Under the pieces are notes generated by a model. That model ran no database searches. It had not been told where the DNA came from and saw only the letters and a list, made by a program, of their open reading frames with translations. From NCBI GenBank assembly GCA_049366815.1, contig JBMNCO010000087.1, positions 46,679-110,678 on the forward strand: a stretch of DNA of 64,000 bases. Reading direction: 5' to 3'. A program made the translations under genes and the position numbers. This DNA is from CAYNYM01 sp049366815 (GTDB taxonomy: Bacteria; Desulfobacterota; DSM-4660; Desulfatiglandales; HGW-15). Shown in pieces: positions 43,665 through 53,545 of the stretch (position 1 is the stretch's first letter; each line of letters starts with the position of its first letter).

Positions 43665-44858
43665 ATGTTTACCGAATTTTTTTATACCTTGAAACACATG
43701 GGTGTTCCTGTTTCGCCCACCTCTTTTCTGCGACTACAGAAAGCCCTGAGCATAGGCCTGATCAATTCCATCGACGATTTTTACACGGCGGCGAGGGCTA
43801 TCCTGATCAAAAGCGAAAGATATTTTGACATTTACGATCAGGTTTTTGCCCACCATTTTGAGGGGGCGGAACTCAAGGAACCCGATGCGTTCGAACTCTC
43901 TGAGATCGCTCAAACCCTTCTCAACGAATGGCTAAAGAATCCCAAAGAATTGGCCGACGCCTTGGGAATCGACGAAAAGGAGCTGACCAAACTGTCCCCC
44001 GAGGAACTGATCAAGTATTTCCTCGATCGCCTGAAGGAACAGACGGAGGCCCATCACGGGGGCCACAAATGGATCGGGACCGGTGGAACCTCTCCTGTGG
44101 GTCACTCGGGCTACCATCCAGGTGGCATGCGGGTCGGTGGTATGTCCAGAAACAAGTCCGCCATAAAGGTGGCCATGGACAGGCGGTATAAGGACTACTC
44201 TCAGGAAGGTCCCCTGACCCAGGCCCAAATTGGAGAGGCCCTCAAGCGTTTGCGCAACATGGTTCCGGTTGGGCCGAAGGATCAGATCAATATCGACGAT
44301 ACCATATACCAGACCATGAAAAATGCCGGCGAAATCGAAATCGTCTTTGAACGGAGCCTTAAAGATCGACTCAAGGTCATTCTGGCCATTGATAACGGGG
44401 GGTGGTCCATGGACCCCTATATTGCGCTGGTCCAGACCCTTTTCAATTATGCCAGGGCCCAGTTCAAGGAGCTGAAGACCTTCTTTTTCCATAATACCAT
44501 CTACGACAGCCTCTGGGAGGACCCACCAAGAATTCGAAAACCAGTCAAGGTGGACGAGCTGATACGCCTCGATCCAGACACCCGCTTCATTGTTATAGGG
44601 GATGCCAGCATGGCGCCCTATGAGCTTATGGGCGTGGACGGTTCCATTCACCTGGAAGAAAGATCGGGACGACCCAGTTATGAGCGTCTCCAATTCATCG
44701 CCAAGACCTTTCCCCATTCTGTTTGGCTCAACCCCAAGATGTCCGTCGAATGGCCCTATACCCGGACGATCAATGTTATTCGAGGGATCTTCCCCATGTT
44801 CGAATTGACCCTTGACGGCCTGGAAAAGGCGGTCAGGCACCTGATGAGTAAAAACTGA
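43665..44858 (+). CDS. VWA-domain (CoxE-like) partner of the MoxR ATPase
   Basis: The 397-residue protein has a helical N-terminal half, a Gly/His-rich linker (GGHKWIGTGGTSPVGH, near residues 133-150) and a C-terminal VWA-like domain. The metal-ion site is altered: where DXSXS is expected it has IDNGGWSM. FIVIGDASMAPYEL probably supplies the later aspartate. CoxE-type proteins work with MoxR ATPases in maturation of metalloenzymes such as molybdenum CO dehydrogenase. No target enzyme gene is adjacent. The assignment to the family is good; the client is unknown. Confidence 0.82.
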   Translation: MFTEFFYTLKHMGVPVSPTSFLRLQKALSIGLINSIDDFYTAARAILIKSERYFDIYDQVFAHHFEGAELKEPDAFELSEIAQTLLNEWLKNPKELADALGIDEKELTKLSPEELIKYFLDRLKEQTEAHHGGHKWIGTGGTSPVGHSGYHPGGMRVGGMSRNKSAIKVAMDRRYKDYSQEGPLTQAQIGEALKRLRNMVPVGPKDQINIDDTIYQTMKNAGEIEIVFERSLKDRLKVILAIDNGGWSMDPYIALVQTLFNYARAQFKELKTFFFHNTIYDSLWEDPPRIRKPVKVDELIRLDPDTRFIVIGDASMAPYELMGVDGSIHLEERSGRPSYERLQFIAKTFPHSVWLNPKMSVEWPYTRTINVIRGIFPMFELTLDGLEKAVRHLMSKN

Positions 44859-44861
44859 CGA

Positions 44862-45539
44862 TCAAAGCCTCCCACCTCTTTCTATAAGGTCTTCAAGCCC
44901 GTTCAGGTCCAATATTTTTATGCAGGGCCCATCAATGGCTATCAGTCCTCCGGAGGTCATTTTACCGAGGATCCGTGACAGGGTTTCCGGAATCGTTCCA
45001 AGCAGAGCGGCTAGCTGCCCTTTGGTAATGGTCAGTTTTAACTCTTCTGCCCCCGCCTCTCTTTCATTCAGGTAAAGGAGATAGGCCGCCAGACGGCCGG
45101 GGATCTCCTTGAGGGAAAGATCATCGATGAGTTGGGTGAAACGGCGCAGCCTCCTTGACAATATGGCAAGCATGTTCAGGGCAAGGGACGGATTCCGTGT
45201 AATCAGATCCACAAAAGCGTCTTTTGGGAAAAATGAGAGACGACTCTGTTCCATGGCCTCTGCATTGGCCGGAAAAGGGGTACCCGTAAAGACCGGCACC
45301 TCTCCAAAGGGTTCACCCGGCCCGAAAATATGGAGAATCTGTTCCTTGCCCTCAAGGGAAACCTTGAAAATCTTGACCCGACCTGAGATCAACAAGTAAA
45401 ATCCCTCTCCTTCATCCCCTTCCATGAAGATGGCGTGCCTGCGCTCGACAATCCGGTCTTTGGCGATGGAGGCCAGATCCTTCAACTGACCGGCAGGGAG
45501 CCCTCTGAACAAGGGAACTGAGGCAAGGATTTCAAGCAT
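44862..45539 (-). CDS. Crp/Fnr-family transcription regulator
   Basis: The 225-residue protein has an N-terminal cyclic-nucleotide-binding fold (FMEGDEGEGFYLLISGRVKI, GEPFGEVPVFTG). A C-terminal winged helix-turn-helix follows (LTITKGQLAALLGTIPETLSRILGKMTSGGLI). It lacks the N-terminal cysteines of oxygen-sensing FNR. The effector could be heme, NO or a nucleotide. It converges with the VWA gene (3-bp gap), and the phosphatase gene lies upstream on the same strand by 3 bp. Confidence 0.88.
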   Translation of the reverse strand: MLEILASVPLFRGLPAGQLKDLASIAKDRIVERRHAIFMEGDEGEGFYLLISGRVKIFKVSLEGKEQILHIFGPGEPFGEVPVFTGTPFPANAEAMEQSRLSFFPKDAFVDLITRNPSLALNMLAILSRRLRRFTQLIDDLSLKEIPGRLAAYLLYLNEREAGAEELKLTITKGQLAALLGTIPETLSRILGKMTSGGLIAIDGPCIKILDLNGLEDLIERGGRL

Positions 45540-45542
45540 GTC

Positions 45543-46145
45543 TTATCCGTTGAGGAGCCTGACCAGGGTGGAATCGAAAAAGTTGTCAATAATATTCAGA
45601 CAGCCGTAATCCTGTTGGAATCTGAAGATGTTTTCCAGCGAAAGCCCCAGGGCGTGGCAGAGAATCACACGGTTGACGCCACCGTGCCCAATGAGCAGGA
45701 TGTCTTCATCTTGGTGCCGTTCGAGAATCCCTTGAAGACAGGGCATGACCCTTTGAGAAAGCTCACCGATGCTCTCCCCAAGACCCGGCGGTCTGAAATT
45801 CACAATATCGTTCTTTCTGCGGTCAAGCTTCTTTGGAAAGAGTTCGTGAAGGTCCGCCAGCGTCAGCCCTTCCCAGTCTCCGAAATGCATCTCCCGAAGA
45901 TCTCGCAGTTCGTGATGGGGCACGTCGTGATACCGTCCGATGATTCGGCCCCCTATTGCGGAACGCTTCAAGTCGCTCGAATAGATGGCCTTGAGATCAG
46001 CGAAGCGCAATCTTTCAGCCAGGTGTTCCATCTGCAGTCTGCCGACATGAGTAATCTCCACATCCGTGTGACCGTAGACAGGACGCCGCTCATGGCCCAC
46101 CACCTGACCGTGTCTGACCAGGTATATTCTCTTCCGACCGTTCAT
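45543..46145 (-). CDS. Histidine phosphatase family protein (CobC/phosphoglycerate-mutase-like)
   Basis: The 200-residue protein has the catalytic YLVRHGQ (phospho-histidine), SDLKRSAIGGRIIG, LREMHFGDWEGLT and LLIGHGGVNRVIL (second catalytic His). The sequence resembles alpha-ribazole phosphatase and related enzymes; the substrate is not determinable. It lies just upstream of the Crp/Fnr gene and is probably cotranscribed with it. Confidence 0.85.
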   Translation of the reverse strand: MNGRKRIYLVRHGQVVGHERRPVYGHTDVEITHVGRLQMEHLAERLRFADLKAIYSSDLKRSAIGGRIIGRYHDVPHHELRDLREMHFGDWEGLTLADLHELFPKKLDRRKNDIVNFRPPGLGESIGELSQRVMPCLQGILERHQDEDILLIGHGGVNRVILCHALGLSLENIFRFQQDYGCLNIIDNFFDSTLVRLLNG

Positions 46146-46348
46146 GGAGAAGCATCATAGGTTTGAAGGTCCCTCATGTCAATGAGTTTGGGCTTTATTA
46201 ACGCTGATGGATATTGTATAAGTTCGAACATTATCTTCCGAAGGGGAAGATCAGATTTTCTCCCGGAAATTGTGAGATGTCCCATGATTTCCTTTCACCG
46301 GTCCAATCCACGACCATATGACGGAAATTTCTCGATGGTGAACATGCA

Positions 46349-46612
46349 GTGACCAAGAAGCCTTGTTTTGGTATCCTGGAGGAGGTATTTCCCTTGAATG
46401 AAACGGGGCTGCGAGAGGTCAGCCCGGAATGCTTTCAATGTCCTGAACGTGTTTCCTGTCTCAGGGTCGCTATGGAGACCCGTGAAGGACTGGAAATGAG
46501 GGCGGAGATGCTCGAACGTGAACCGGCGCGGGGCATGATGGGTAAGATAAAACGGTGGTCCCGAAAAAAGACCCTCAGCCGCCTGGTGAGGCAGGAGAAA
46601 CAGAAAATATAA
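46349..46612 (+). CDS. Small cysteine-containing hypothetical protein coupled to a YIP1 protein
   Basis: The 87-residue protein starts at GTG 46349. It has an N-terminal cysteine set CFGILEEVFP and SPECFQCPERVSCLR (CX2CX5C), then a basic helical tail (KIKRWSRKKTLSRLV). Its stop shares a base with the next start (TAATG), so the two are translationally coupled. The cysteines may bind a metal. I do not recognise a named family. Confidence 0.65.
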   Translation: MTKKPCFGILEEVFPLNETGLREVSPECFQCPERVSCLRVAMETREGLEMRAEMLEREPARGMMGKIKRWSRKKTLSRLVRQEKQKI

Positions 46613-47382
46613 TGACCGTTGAAATTGTCTGCCCGAGTTGTCGTTTCACCCGAATGGTCCCGGAGGAGCAAATTCCTGCGGCGGCTCGATGGGCCAAGTG
46701 CCCCAAGTGCGGGAATCGATTTGAATTGGTCCTCGGCCACCCCTGCCGGGCCACACCCAATTCCAAGTCCGAACAGGTCAGTCCGAACGGCGGGCAGGAA
46801 GGATATCCCCCGGGATTCTGGAGGGATATGTGCCGCAAGGCCAGAGGGGTTCTCTTTTCACCGGAGAGATATTTTCGTAACACCGATAGCGCAGGGGGGC
46901 TCAGGGAGTCCTTTGCCTTCGGGCTGTTGTTGGGCTCCGTGGGAGCCATGTTCGGGTGGTTCTGGCAGTTCTTGGTGATGTGGGGGAGATTGGGTTCCAT
47001 CGGTGGGTATCTTTTTGGCCAGTTCACCGCCGGACTCATTTTTTTCGGAATCCTATTACTTTCCCCTTTGTCAGTCGCCCTCGGGATGTTATTTTCCACC
47101 CTTGTACTCCATGTCTCGCTTCTCATCGTCAGGGGCCCTAACCGGGGGCTTGGTTCCACATTCAAGGTGATCGCCTGTTCTCAGGCCACCGGAATTTTCA
47201 GTTTCATCCCATTTGTGGGAGGAATCATCGGGTGGTTTTGGCGGCTTGTCATTTGTATTATCGGCCTCAAGGAAATCCATCAAACCACCCATTTGCGGGT
47301 CATCACAGCATTTCTGATCCCTGTCGGGGCGGCCCTGCTGACAGGTGTTTTTATTGCCACGACCCTTTATCTATTAAGCTAG
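46612..47382 (+). CDS. Zinc-ribbon plus YIP1-family membrane protein
   Basis: The 256-residue protein has an N-terminal zinc ribbon (CPSC...CPKCGNRFEL, residues 7-36), as in MJ0042-type ribbons. A short linker and a YIP1 domain of five or so hydrophobic spans follow (GLRESFAFGLLLGSVGAMFG, GILLLSPLSVALGMLF, KVIACSQATGIFSFIPFVGG and IIGLKEIHQTTH). YIP1-domain proteins are of unknown function in bacteria. It is coupled to the upstream small cysteine protein. Confidence 0.8.
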   Translation: MTVEIVCPSCRFTRMVPEEQIPAAARWAKCPKCGNRFELVLGHPCRATPNSKSEQVSPNGGQEGYPPGFWRDMCRKARGVLFSPERYFRNTDSAGGLRESFAFGLLLGSVGAMFGWFWQFLVMWGRLGSIGGYLFGQFTAGLIFFGILLLSPLSVALGMLFSTLVLHVSLLIVRGPNRGLGSTFKVIACSQATGIFSFIPFVGGIIGWFWRLVICIIGLKEIHQTTHLRVITAFLIPVGAALLTGVFIATTLYLLS

Positions 47383-47589
47383 GACCATGGAGACCGGGCG
47401 AATCACAGTGGCAGCGCCTCAACCCTAAGAAGAAGAGCAGCGCGTGTGGGCTGTGGACTGTCGACATCTTCGACATATGTTGGAACGCACTGTCCTGGAT
47501 GAAAATTATGCCCTGAGGAGGAGAGACTACTTCTCTGACATCTTCTCCGTCGCGGCCGCTTAAGCAATTTTCCACAAGAAAGGACGACA

Positions 47590-49758
47590 TTGGCATTGTC
47601 TCAGCCCATCGACTTTAAAAGCGTCTTGAACCCGGCCCAACTCCAGGCGGCCACGACTCTCAATGGGGCCTTGTTGGTCATAGCCGGTGCCGGAAGCGGC
47701 AAGACCAGGACTCTGGTTTACCGGGTGGCCCGTCTTGTGGAAACAGGCGTTACACCGGAGAGTATTCTCCTGCTCACTTTTACCAGAAAGGCAGCAGGTG
47801 AGATGCTCGATCGGGCTGCAGGACTTGCGGACGAGAAATGCAGATATGTTTCGGGCGGGACTTTTCATTCCCTGGCCCACCGGGTGCTGAGAAACTACGC
47901 CGGTCTTCTCGGATTCGAAAAGACATTTACCATCCTGGACAGAGCTGACATGGAAGAGGCCGTTCATGCCCTGGTGAAAGACATCCGCATTGAAGGGACG
48001 ACACTAAGGTTCCCGAAGCGAGGCACACTGACCAGCATCATAAGCAAGGCAGCCAACCTTCAGATCTCCACAGAGGACCTCATCATCGAAGATTACACCC
48101 AGTTTCTGGAGTGCGCCCCCCAGATCAACAGGCTGAGAGGACTTTACTCAGAATATAAGAGAGAAAATCAGCTCATGGATTATGATGACCTGATTCTTTT
48201 CTTCAGACAACTGCTGGTGGAAAACGAGGAAGTGCGCGAGGTCCTGGGCGAGCAGTACCGTTACATCATGGTGGATGAATACCAGGATACGAATAAGATT
48301 CAGGCGGAGATCGTCCAGTATCTGGCCCGGAGCCACGGCAATATCATGGTTGTAGGGGATGATTCCCAATCCATCTATTCGTTCCGCGGGGCCAACTACA
48401 AGAACATGTTTTCCTTTCCGGACCTTTTTGAACACGTCACAACCATCAAGCTCGAGGAAAACTACCGGTCCACGCAACCTATTCTGGCCTTCACCAATGC
48501 CCTGATGGACAAGGCCCAGGAGAAATATACCAAATGCCTGTTCACGAAACGAAAGGACGGTGAGTTACCACGGGTTGTCGATACCCGAACCGAACCTGAA
48601 CAGGCCCTGTATATCTGCCGCGTCATCAAGGAACATGTAAAACGGGGGCTCACCCTCAGGGACTTTGCCGTCCTTTTCAGGGCGGGTTATCAATCCTTTG
48701 AACTGGAGATGGAGCTGGCCCGGCAGGGTCTTCCCTTCGTGAAATATGGTGGGTTCAAATTTATGGAGTCGGCCCACATCAAGGATCTCCTTGCCCACCT
48801 AAGGGTCATCGCGAACCGGCAGGACGTTGTGAGCTGGTCTCGGATCCTCAGGCTGATAAAGAATATAGGACATGGGAAAAGCCAGACCATTTTGAACTGG
48901 ATGAAGGCGGAAGGCGTCCTTCCCGGGGGGGTGGGGCAATGGCCCGGAGCCGGGAAAAAAGACGGCGGATTGAGAGGCCTTGAGGAGTTAATGAAGAAAT
49001 TGACGGCTCGAGAACTCATGCCCCAAAGGGCTGTAGAATATGTCATGCAATACTATGACCCCATCCTCAAAGAGACATTCGATGATTACCCGAAAAGGCA
49101 GAGGGATCTGGAACAACTGGTGTCCATGGCGGCCCGTTATCGAAGCCTACGTTCCTTTCTCGATGATATTGTCCTTGAACCCCCAACCAGCCAGGCGGAC
49201 CTGACCCCCGAGCAGCGGGGGGATGTCTTGACCCTCTCCACCGTACATTCGGCCAAGGGTTTGGAATGGTGCGTGGTATTCGTCATATGGGTCATGGACG
49301 GGTATTTCCCCTCCTCAAAGGCGCATTCGAATCAAGACGCCCTGGAAGAGGAAAGGCGTCTGATGTACGTGGCTGCCACCCGGGCCAAGGATCAATTGGT
49401 ATTGTGTTATCCGGGTTCGGAAACGGGTCATTTCAGCGGTTCTTTTGGTGGAGTGGCCCTGCGCCCTGGGCGCGGCCCTTGTTCTTTTGTTCAGGAGCTG
49501 CCCGAAGGTGTCATGGAACATCATCGAACCGGATTTCACGGCGGGAGGAGGGTTTTCCCAGGGACTCATAAAAAGTCCCGCGGGTTTGAACCGGAAGGGA
49601 GGCCGTCTGGATTGCGTCTTGGCGACCGGGTTGCACATCCGGCCTTTGGGAAAGGCGTCATCGCCAAAATCTCGGACAAGGACAAGGTCGAGGTCCTTTT
49701 CGGGAAGGTGGGCAGGAAACTGCTTCACCTCGGTTATACGACACTGGAAAAGATCTAG
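47590..49758 (+). CDS. UvrD/Rep/PcrA-type superfamily 1 DNA helicase
   Basis: This is a 3'-5' DNA helicase of 722 residues for repair or replication restart. Motifs in order: GAGSGKTRTL (Walker A, near residue 36), LTFTRKAAGEM, GTFHSLAHRVL, VDEYQDTN (Walker B), GDDSQSIYSFRGA, ENYRSTQPIL, STVHSAKGLEW and YVAATRAKDQL. The C-terminal tail (RLGDRVAHPAFGKGVIAKI) is the Tudor-like RNA-polymerase-binding domain of PcrA/UvrD. The start is TTG 47590 with AAAGGA upstream. Six bases separate it from folC. Confidence 0.92.
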   Translation: MALSQPIDFKSVLNPAQLQAATTLNGALLVIAGAGSGKTRTLVYRVARLVETGVTPESILLLTFTRKAAGEMLDRAAGLADEKCRYVSGGTFHSLAHRVLRNYAGLLGFEKTFTILDRADMEEAVHALVKDIRIEGTTLRFPKRGTLTSIISKAANLQISTEDLIIEDYTQFLECAPQINRLRGLYSEYKRENQLMDYDDLILFFRQLLVENEEVREVLGEQYRYIMVDEYQDTNKIQAEIVQYLARSHGNIMVVGDDSQSIYSFRGANYKNMFSFPDLFEHVTTIKLEENYRSTQPILAFTNALMDKAQEKYTKCLFTKRKDGELPRVVDTRTEPEQALYICRVIKEHVKRGLTLRDFAVLFRAGYQSFELEMELARQGLPFVKYGGFKFMESAHIKDLLAHLRVIANRQDVVSWSRILRLIKNIGHGKSQTILNWMKAEGVLPGGVGQWPGAGKKDGGLRGLEELMKKLTARELMPQRAVEYVMQYYDPILKETFDDYPKRQRDLEQLVSMAARYRSLRSFLDDIVLEPPTSQADLTPEQRGDVLTLSTVHSAKGLEWCVVFVIWVMDGYFPSSKAHSNQDALEEERRLMYVAATRAKDQLVLCYPGSETGHFSGSFGGVALRPGRGPCSFVQELPEGVMEHHRTGFHGGRRVFPGTHKKSRGFEPEGRPSGLRLGDRVAHPAFGKGVIAKISDKDKVEVLFGKVGRKLLHLGYTTLEKI

Positions 49759-49764
49759 GTTGCC

Positions 49765-51063
49765 ATGCAAAAAGGAAGACTCACGTATCAAGGTGCGCTT
49801 CGTTATCTGTATGGGCTCCAAAAATACGGCATTAAATTCGGCCTCTCCAAGACCTCCAACCTTCTCAAGGCCTTCGGGGACCCCCACCACGGACAAAACT
49901 ATGTTCATATCGGGGGGACCAACGGAAAGGGCTCTGTGGCCGCCATGGTGGAAGCTATACTTGTCAAAGCCGGACTCAAGGTCGGATTCTATTCGTCACC
50001 CCATCTTGTGCGTTTTACAGAGCGTTTTCGTATCAACGGGTTCCAGGTTGCGGATGAAAAAATCGTCTCTGTTGTGGAGGAACTGAGGGATTTCGTTGAT
50101 CCCGAAGATGTCCCCACCTTTTTTGAGATGACAACAGCCATGGCCTTGCTTCTATTTGCGAGGGCCCAGACCGATATCGCCATCATGGAAGTCGGTATGG
50201 GAGGACGCCTCGACGCCACCAATATCATTGCGCCGCGTGTTTCTGTGATCACCAACATTTCTCTCGAACACCAGGCCTTTCTCGGTCACAGGCTGGTCGA
50301 CATCGCGCGGGAAAAGGCCGGTATTATCAAAAGGGGCGTGGATGTGGTCACGGGTGCGCATCAACCTTCTGTCATCAGACTCTTTGAGTCCATCGGCTTG
50401 GAGAAACAAGCCCCTTTGTGGCGAATCGGGAAGGAATTGAGGTATCGTTCCACCCCATTGAGCTTCAATTATTACGGCCTTGAGCATACCTTTAAAAACA
50501 TCGAACTGAACCTCAAGGGCAGGATTCAACATCGTAACGCAACCCTGGCCCTTGCCGTCATAGAACTTCTTATAGGCAAAGGCTTTCAGGTTTCGCCGCA
50601 GGCGATCTTCGATGGACTGAAAAACACCCATTGGCCCGGGAGGATGCAGGTCATGTCTGAAAGGCCCACCATTATTCTGGACGGCGGTCACAATCCTGAC
50701 GCCATCAGAAAACTGGCCGGGTCGATCAGGCAGGTTTTTAAATATAAAAGACTGATACTTGTGCTGGGCGTGATGGAAGACAAAGATATCCGAGGTATCA
50801 TAAAGGGAATCGCGCCTCTGGCGGATCATACGATTTTTACCAGACCGGACTATTATCGCTCTGCCCAACCTGAAGAACTCTTGAGGATCGCCCTCCTCTC
50901 CGGTATGAAGGGGGACATTGAGCCTACAATTCCCCAGGCCCTTGAAAGGGCAATAGCTATGGCCGATCCCGAAGACCTGGTTCTTGTCTGTGGTTCACTG
51001 TTTACCGTTGGGGAGGCCCTGACTTCTCTTGACGGCAAAAACTACCCGGAAGAGCGCATCTGA
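49765..51063 (+). CDS. folC: Folylpolyglutamate synthase/dihydrofolate synthase
   Basis: It adds glutamate to dihydropteroate or folates. The 432-residue chain has YGIKFGL, HIGGTNGKGSVAAM (P-loop), GFYSSPHL, EVGMGGRLDATN, TNISLEHQAFLG and DGGHNPDAIRKL, the full Mur-ligase-type set. It follows the helicase and leads towards lptD. A second folate gene, folD, lies at 62577. Confidence 0.93.
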   Translation: MQKGRLTYQGALRYLYGLQKYGIKFGLSKTSNLLKAFGDPHHGQNYVHIGGTNGKGSVAAMVEAILVKAGLKVGFYSSPHLVRFTERFRINGFQVADEKIVSVVEELRDFVDPEDVPTFFEMTTAMALLLFARAQTDIAIMEVGMGGRLDATNIIAPRVSVITNISLEHQAFLGHRLVDIAREKAGIIKRGVDVVTGAHQPSVIRLFESIGLEKQAPLWRIGKELRYRSTPLSFNYYGLEHTFKNIELNLKGRIQHRNATLALAVIELLIGKGFQVSPQAIFDGLKNTHWPGRMQVMSERPTIILDGGHNPDAIRKLAGSIRQVFKYKRLILVLGVMEDKDIRGIIKGIAPLADHTIFTRPDYYRSAQPEELLRIALLSGMKGDIEPTIPQALERAIAMADPEDLVLVCGSLFTVGEALTSLDGKNYPEERI

Positions 51064-51245
51064 TGAATGTGGGGCTATATGAAGGAGGGAGCGACTTCTG
51101 TCTGCCACATAGGAAGGCGATGGGACTGCTTTGTGTCAACGATATCTAGAGAAGAGGCCTTTCTCCTATATTTCTCAGGCGAAGGCCTGGCGGGAGGCGT
51201 TAATGATTGAATGCTTCACACGGAAAACAAGACACCTTGACCACC

Positions 51246-53474
51246 ATGAAAAGAAGACAAGAACTTGAAATGCGAAACACGATATGGCGTTCCTGCGCCT
51301 TTATAGCCGTGGTTTTCCTTGTCCTGATAAAAACGTCGCCCTGTCTTTCGAAGGAAGACCCTCTGGGAAAGCGCGTCCTGGAAGACCGAAATGCCCCGTG
51401 GCAAATCACGGCGAACCAGATGAGTTACAGCTCGGAGGACAGTCTCTATACCGCTGAAGGCGATGTCGTCATTACCCGGGACAATCAGGTCCTGTCAGCG
51501 GACAAGGCCATATATAATCAAAATACAGGTATTGCACAGGTCTCCGGCAATGTGCGCCTGGAGGCCAACGGGGACCTTCTGACCGGTGAAATGGGCATCT
51601 TTGATCTGAAAAGCCATCAGGGTCAACTCACAGGAGGCAGCCTATTTATCAGGGAGAATAACGTCCATATCCAGGGTTCCTCCATGATGCGATTGGGACC
51701 CAATACCTATGTTGTCAGGGGATGCCGCATGACTACATGTGACGGTGACAACCCCGACTGGAGCATCACAGGTTCGGAGGTGAAGGTCACCTTGGAAGGA
51801 TACGGCCAAGTCCGTCATGTCGCCTTCAGGATTCGAAATTTTCCCGTGTTTTATATCCCCTATGCCATCTTTCCCGTTAAGACAAAGCGCCAGACCGGGC
51901 TGTTGCTCCCCAGGTTGAGTCTTTCCGATCGGAACGGGTTCGACACCGAGCTCCCCTTTTTCTGGGCCATCTCGGATCAAGCCGATGCCACCTTTTATAT
52001 GCGGTATATGACCAAGCGCGGTTTCATGCCGGGCCTTGAGTTGCGATATCTCACGGAGGAGGATTCCAAGGGTGTCTTTCTTTTTGACATCCTTTCTGAC
52101 AAGATCGCTTCCAAGGATCTCAGTGACCCCGAAGAGGTGGATATTAGTCCCTTTGCGAGAACTAACAAGACGCGCTACTGGCTGAGGAGCAGATCTGATC
52201 AGAAACTGCCCGGGAATATCGAGGCCCGCCTTGATACAGATTTCGTAAGTGACCAAGACTACTTGAAAGAATTCAGGGACAGTTTTTACGGCACGTGGAC
52301 CAGGACGGATCTTGCCGAGACCTCGGGAAGGCCTGTTGAAGACGTTTACTCTCCTACCAGAAGGTCCGCCCTGCGGCTGAGCCACGATGGAAACGAATAC
52401 AGCCTGCAAGGAATGGCCTCTTATCATCAACGCATCGAAAACCCGCCGCATGACGACACACCGCAACCCCTCTTGGGACTCAACTTTTCGAGTCTTTCCA
52501 GATCGCTTCCCGGGGTTCCGGTCTTCATCGGAGTCGATTCGGAATATGACCGGGTCTGGCGGGACGTGGGGCGGAAGGGGCATAGTATCTTCCTCTCCCC
52601 GGAGGCGACGTACCCCGTCAGGCTGGGGAGACATGCTGAAATTGAGCAATCCTTCAGGGTCATGCTGGATTCACAGTGGCTTGATTCCTCCTGTCCTGGA
52701 ACCAACCACCTGACAAGGCATGCCTATGAATCGAAGACCAGGGTCTCCACCATTCTGGAGAAGATTTTTGATCTTGACTGGAGAGGGGTCACAGGCCTGA
52801 AGCACAAAATCACCCCATCGTTGACCTACACCTACCGCGGCTATCGTGACAGGGATCACCATCGTCCCTGGTTCGAGGCCATCGACGAGGAGGGTCGGGG
52901 CAATATCATCACATTTGCCCTTGAAAATATTCTGGATGCCAGGACGGAAGATGATAAGGGTGTGGTTTCCTATTCCCAGTGGGGCTCCTTCACCCTTGCG
53001 CAGAGTTATGACCTTGACGAGGCACGGCGGGTTGTGGACCCTGGTCAGGAGAAGCAACCTCTCGGGCCGCTGCAGGGCACGCTGACCCTGTCTCCCTTTT
53101 CCGGACTTTATTTCAGTGGAACGGCCCACTGGGACCACTACGAGAACACCGTTTCACTGGCCGATATCGCCCTCTGGACGAGGATCAGACGGTCCGGAGG
53201 AAGGGCCGACATCTTTTCGGTCGACTATCTTTATGAGGAGAATGGCAGTAACAGCCTGAACTGTAATCTTCTTGTGAATCTGGACTATGGTTTTTCGGCC
53301 GGGACCTCCTTTAAAAGAGACTTTAACAGCCATGACAATCTGGAAACGATTTACTGGGTTGACTATGCTTCCCAGTGTTGGGCCGTGCGACTGGCCGTAC
53401 AAAAAATGGACGAGGAAACCGAAATTACACTCACTTTCCGCCTCCCGGGGTTTGGGGAACTGGGTTCAAAGTAG
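51246..53474 (+). CDS. lptD: LPS-assembly outer-membrane protein LptD
   Basis: LptD places lipopolysaccharide in the outer leaflet. The protein has a signal peptide (SCAFIAVVFLVLIKTS). An LptA-like OstA domain follows (about residues 50-135 from ATG 51246: ITANQMSYSSEDSLYTAEGDVVI, ADKAIYNQNTGIAQVSGNV). The large beta-barrel comes next (RIRNFPVFYIPYAIFPVKTKR, GLLLPRLSLSDRNG). A cysteine pair appears in GCRMTTCDGDNPDW. The start is uncertain: TTG 51207 has GGGAGG 11 bases away, whereas ATG 51246 gives a tidier signal peptide. Together with kpsF it shows LPS synthesis. Confidence 0.9.
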   Translation: MKRRQELEMRNTIWRSCAFIAVVFLVLIKTSPCLSKEDPLGKRVLEDRNAPWQITANQMSYSSEDSLYTAEGDVVITRDNQVLSADKAIYNQNTGIAQVSGNVRLEANGDLLTGEMGIFDLKSHQGQLTGGSLFIRENNVHIQGSSMMRLGPNTYVVRGCRMTTCDGDNPDWSITGSEVKVTLEGYGQVRHVAFRIRNFPVFYIPYAIFPVKTKRQTGLLLPRLSLSDRNGFDTELPFFWAISDQADATFYMRYMTKRGFMPGLELRYLTEEDSKGVFLFDILSDKIASKDLSDPEEVDISPFARTNKTRYWLRSRSDQKLPGNIEARLDTDFVSDQDYLKEFRDSFYGTWTRTDLAETSGRPVEDVYSPTRRSALRLSHDGNEYSLQGMASYHQRIENPPHDDTPQPLLGLNFSSLSRSLPGVPVFIGVDSEYDRVWRDVGRKGHSIFLSPEATYPVRLGRHAEIEQSFRVMLDSQWLDSSCPGTNHLTRHAYESKTRVSTILEKIFDLDWRGVTGLKHKITPSLTYTYRGYRDRDHHRPWFEAIDEEGRGNIITFALENILDARTEDDKGVVSYSQWGSFTLAQSYDLDEARRVVDPGQEKQPLGPLQGTLTLSPFSGLYFSGTAHWDHYENTVSLADIALWTRIRRSGGRADIFSVDYLYEENGSNSLNCNLLVNLDYGFSAGTSFKRDFNSHDNLETIYWVDYASQCWAVRLAVQKMDEETEITLTFRLPGFGELGSK

Positions 53475-53545
53475 GCCTCTTTTCCGTTGTACTTTAAGAT
53501 CCGTCCCAAATAATCCAGGGCAATCCCTAAAGCGGGACAATTGAT

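Noticed and set aside
43932..44840. 302-residue minus-strand frame opposite the VWA gene
   Set aside because: It is antisense to a gene with clear CoxE-like features; no motif of its own.
51064..51206. 28-codon frame between folC and lptD
   Set aside because: Too short, with no motif; GGAGG sequences here probably serve lptD or occur by chance.
51642..52649. 335-residue minus-strand frame opposite lptD
   Set aside because: It is antisense to lptD; no domain or start signals.
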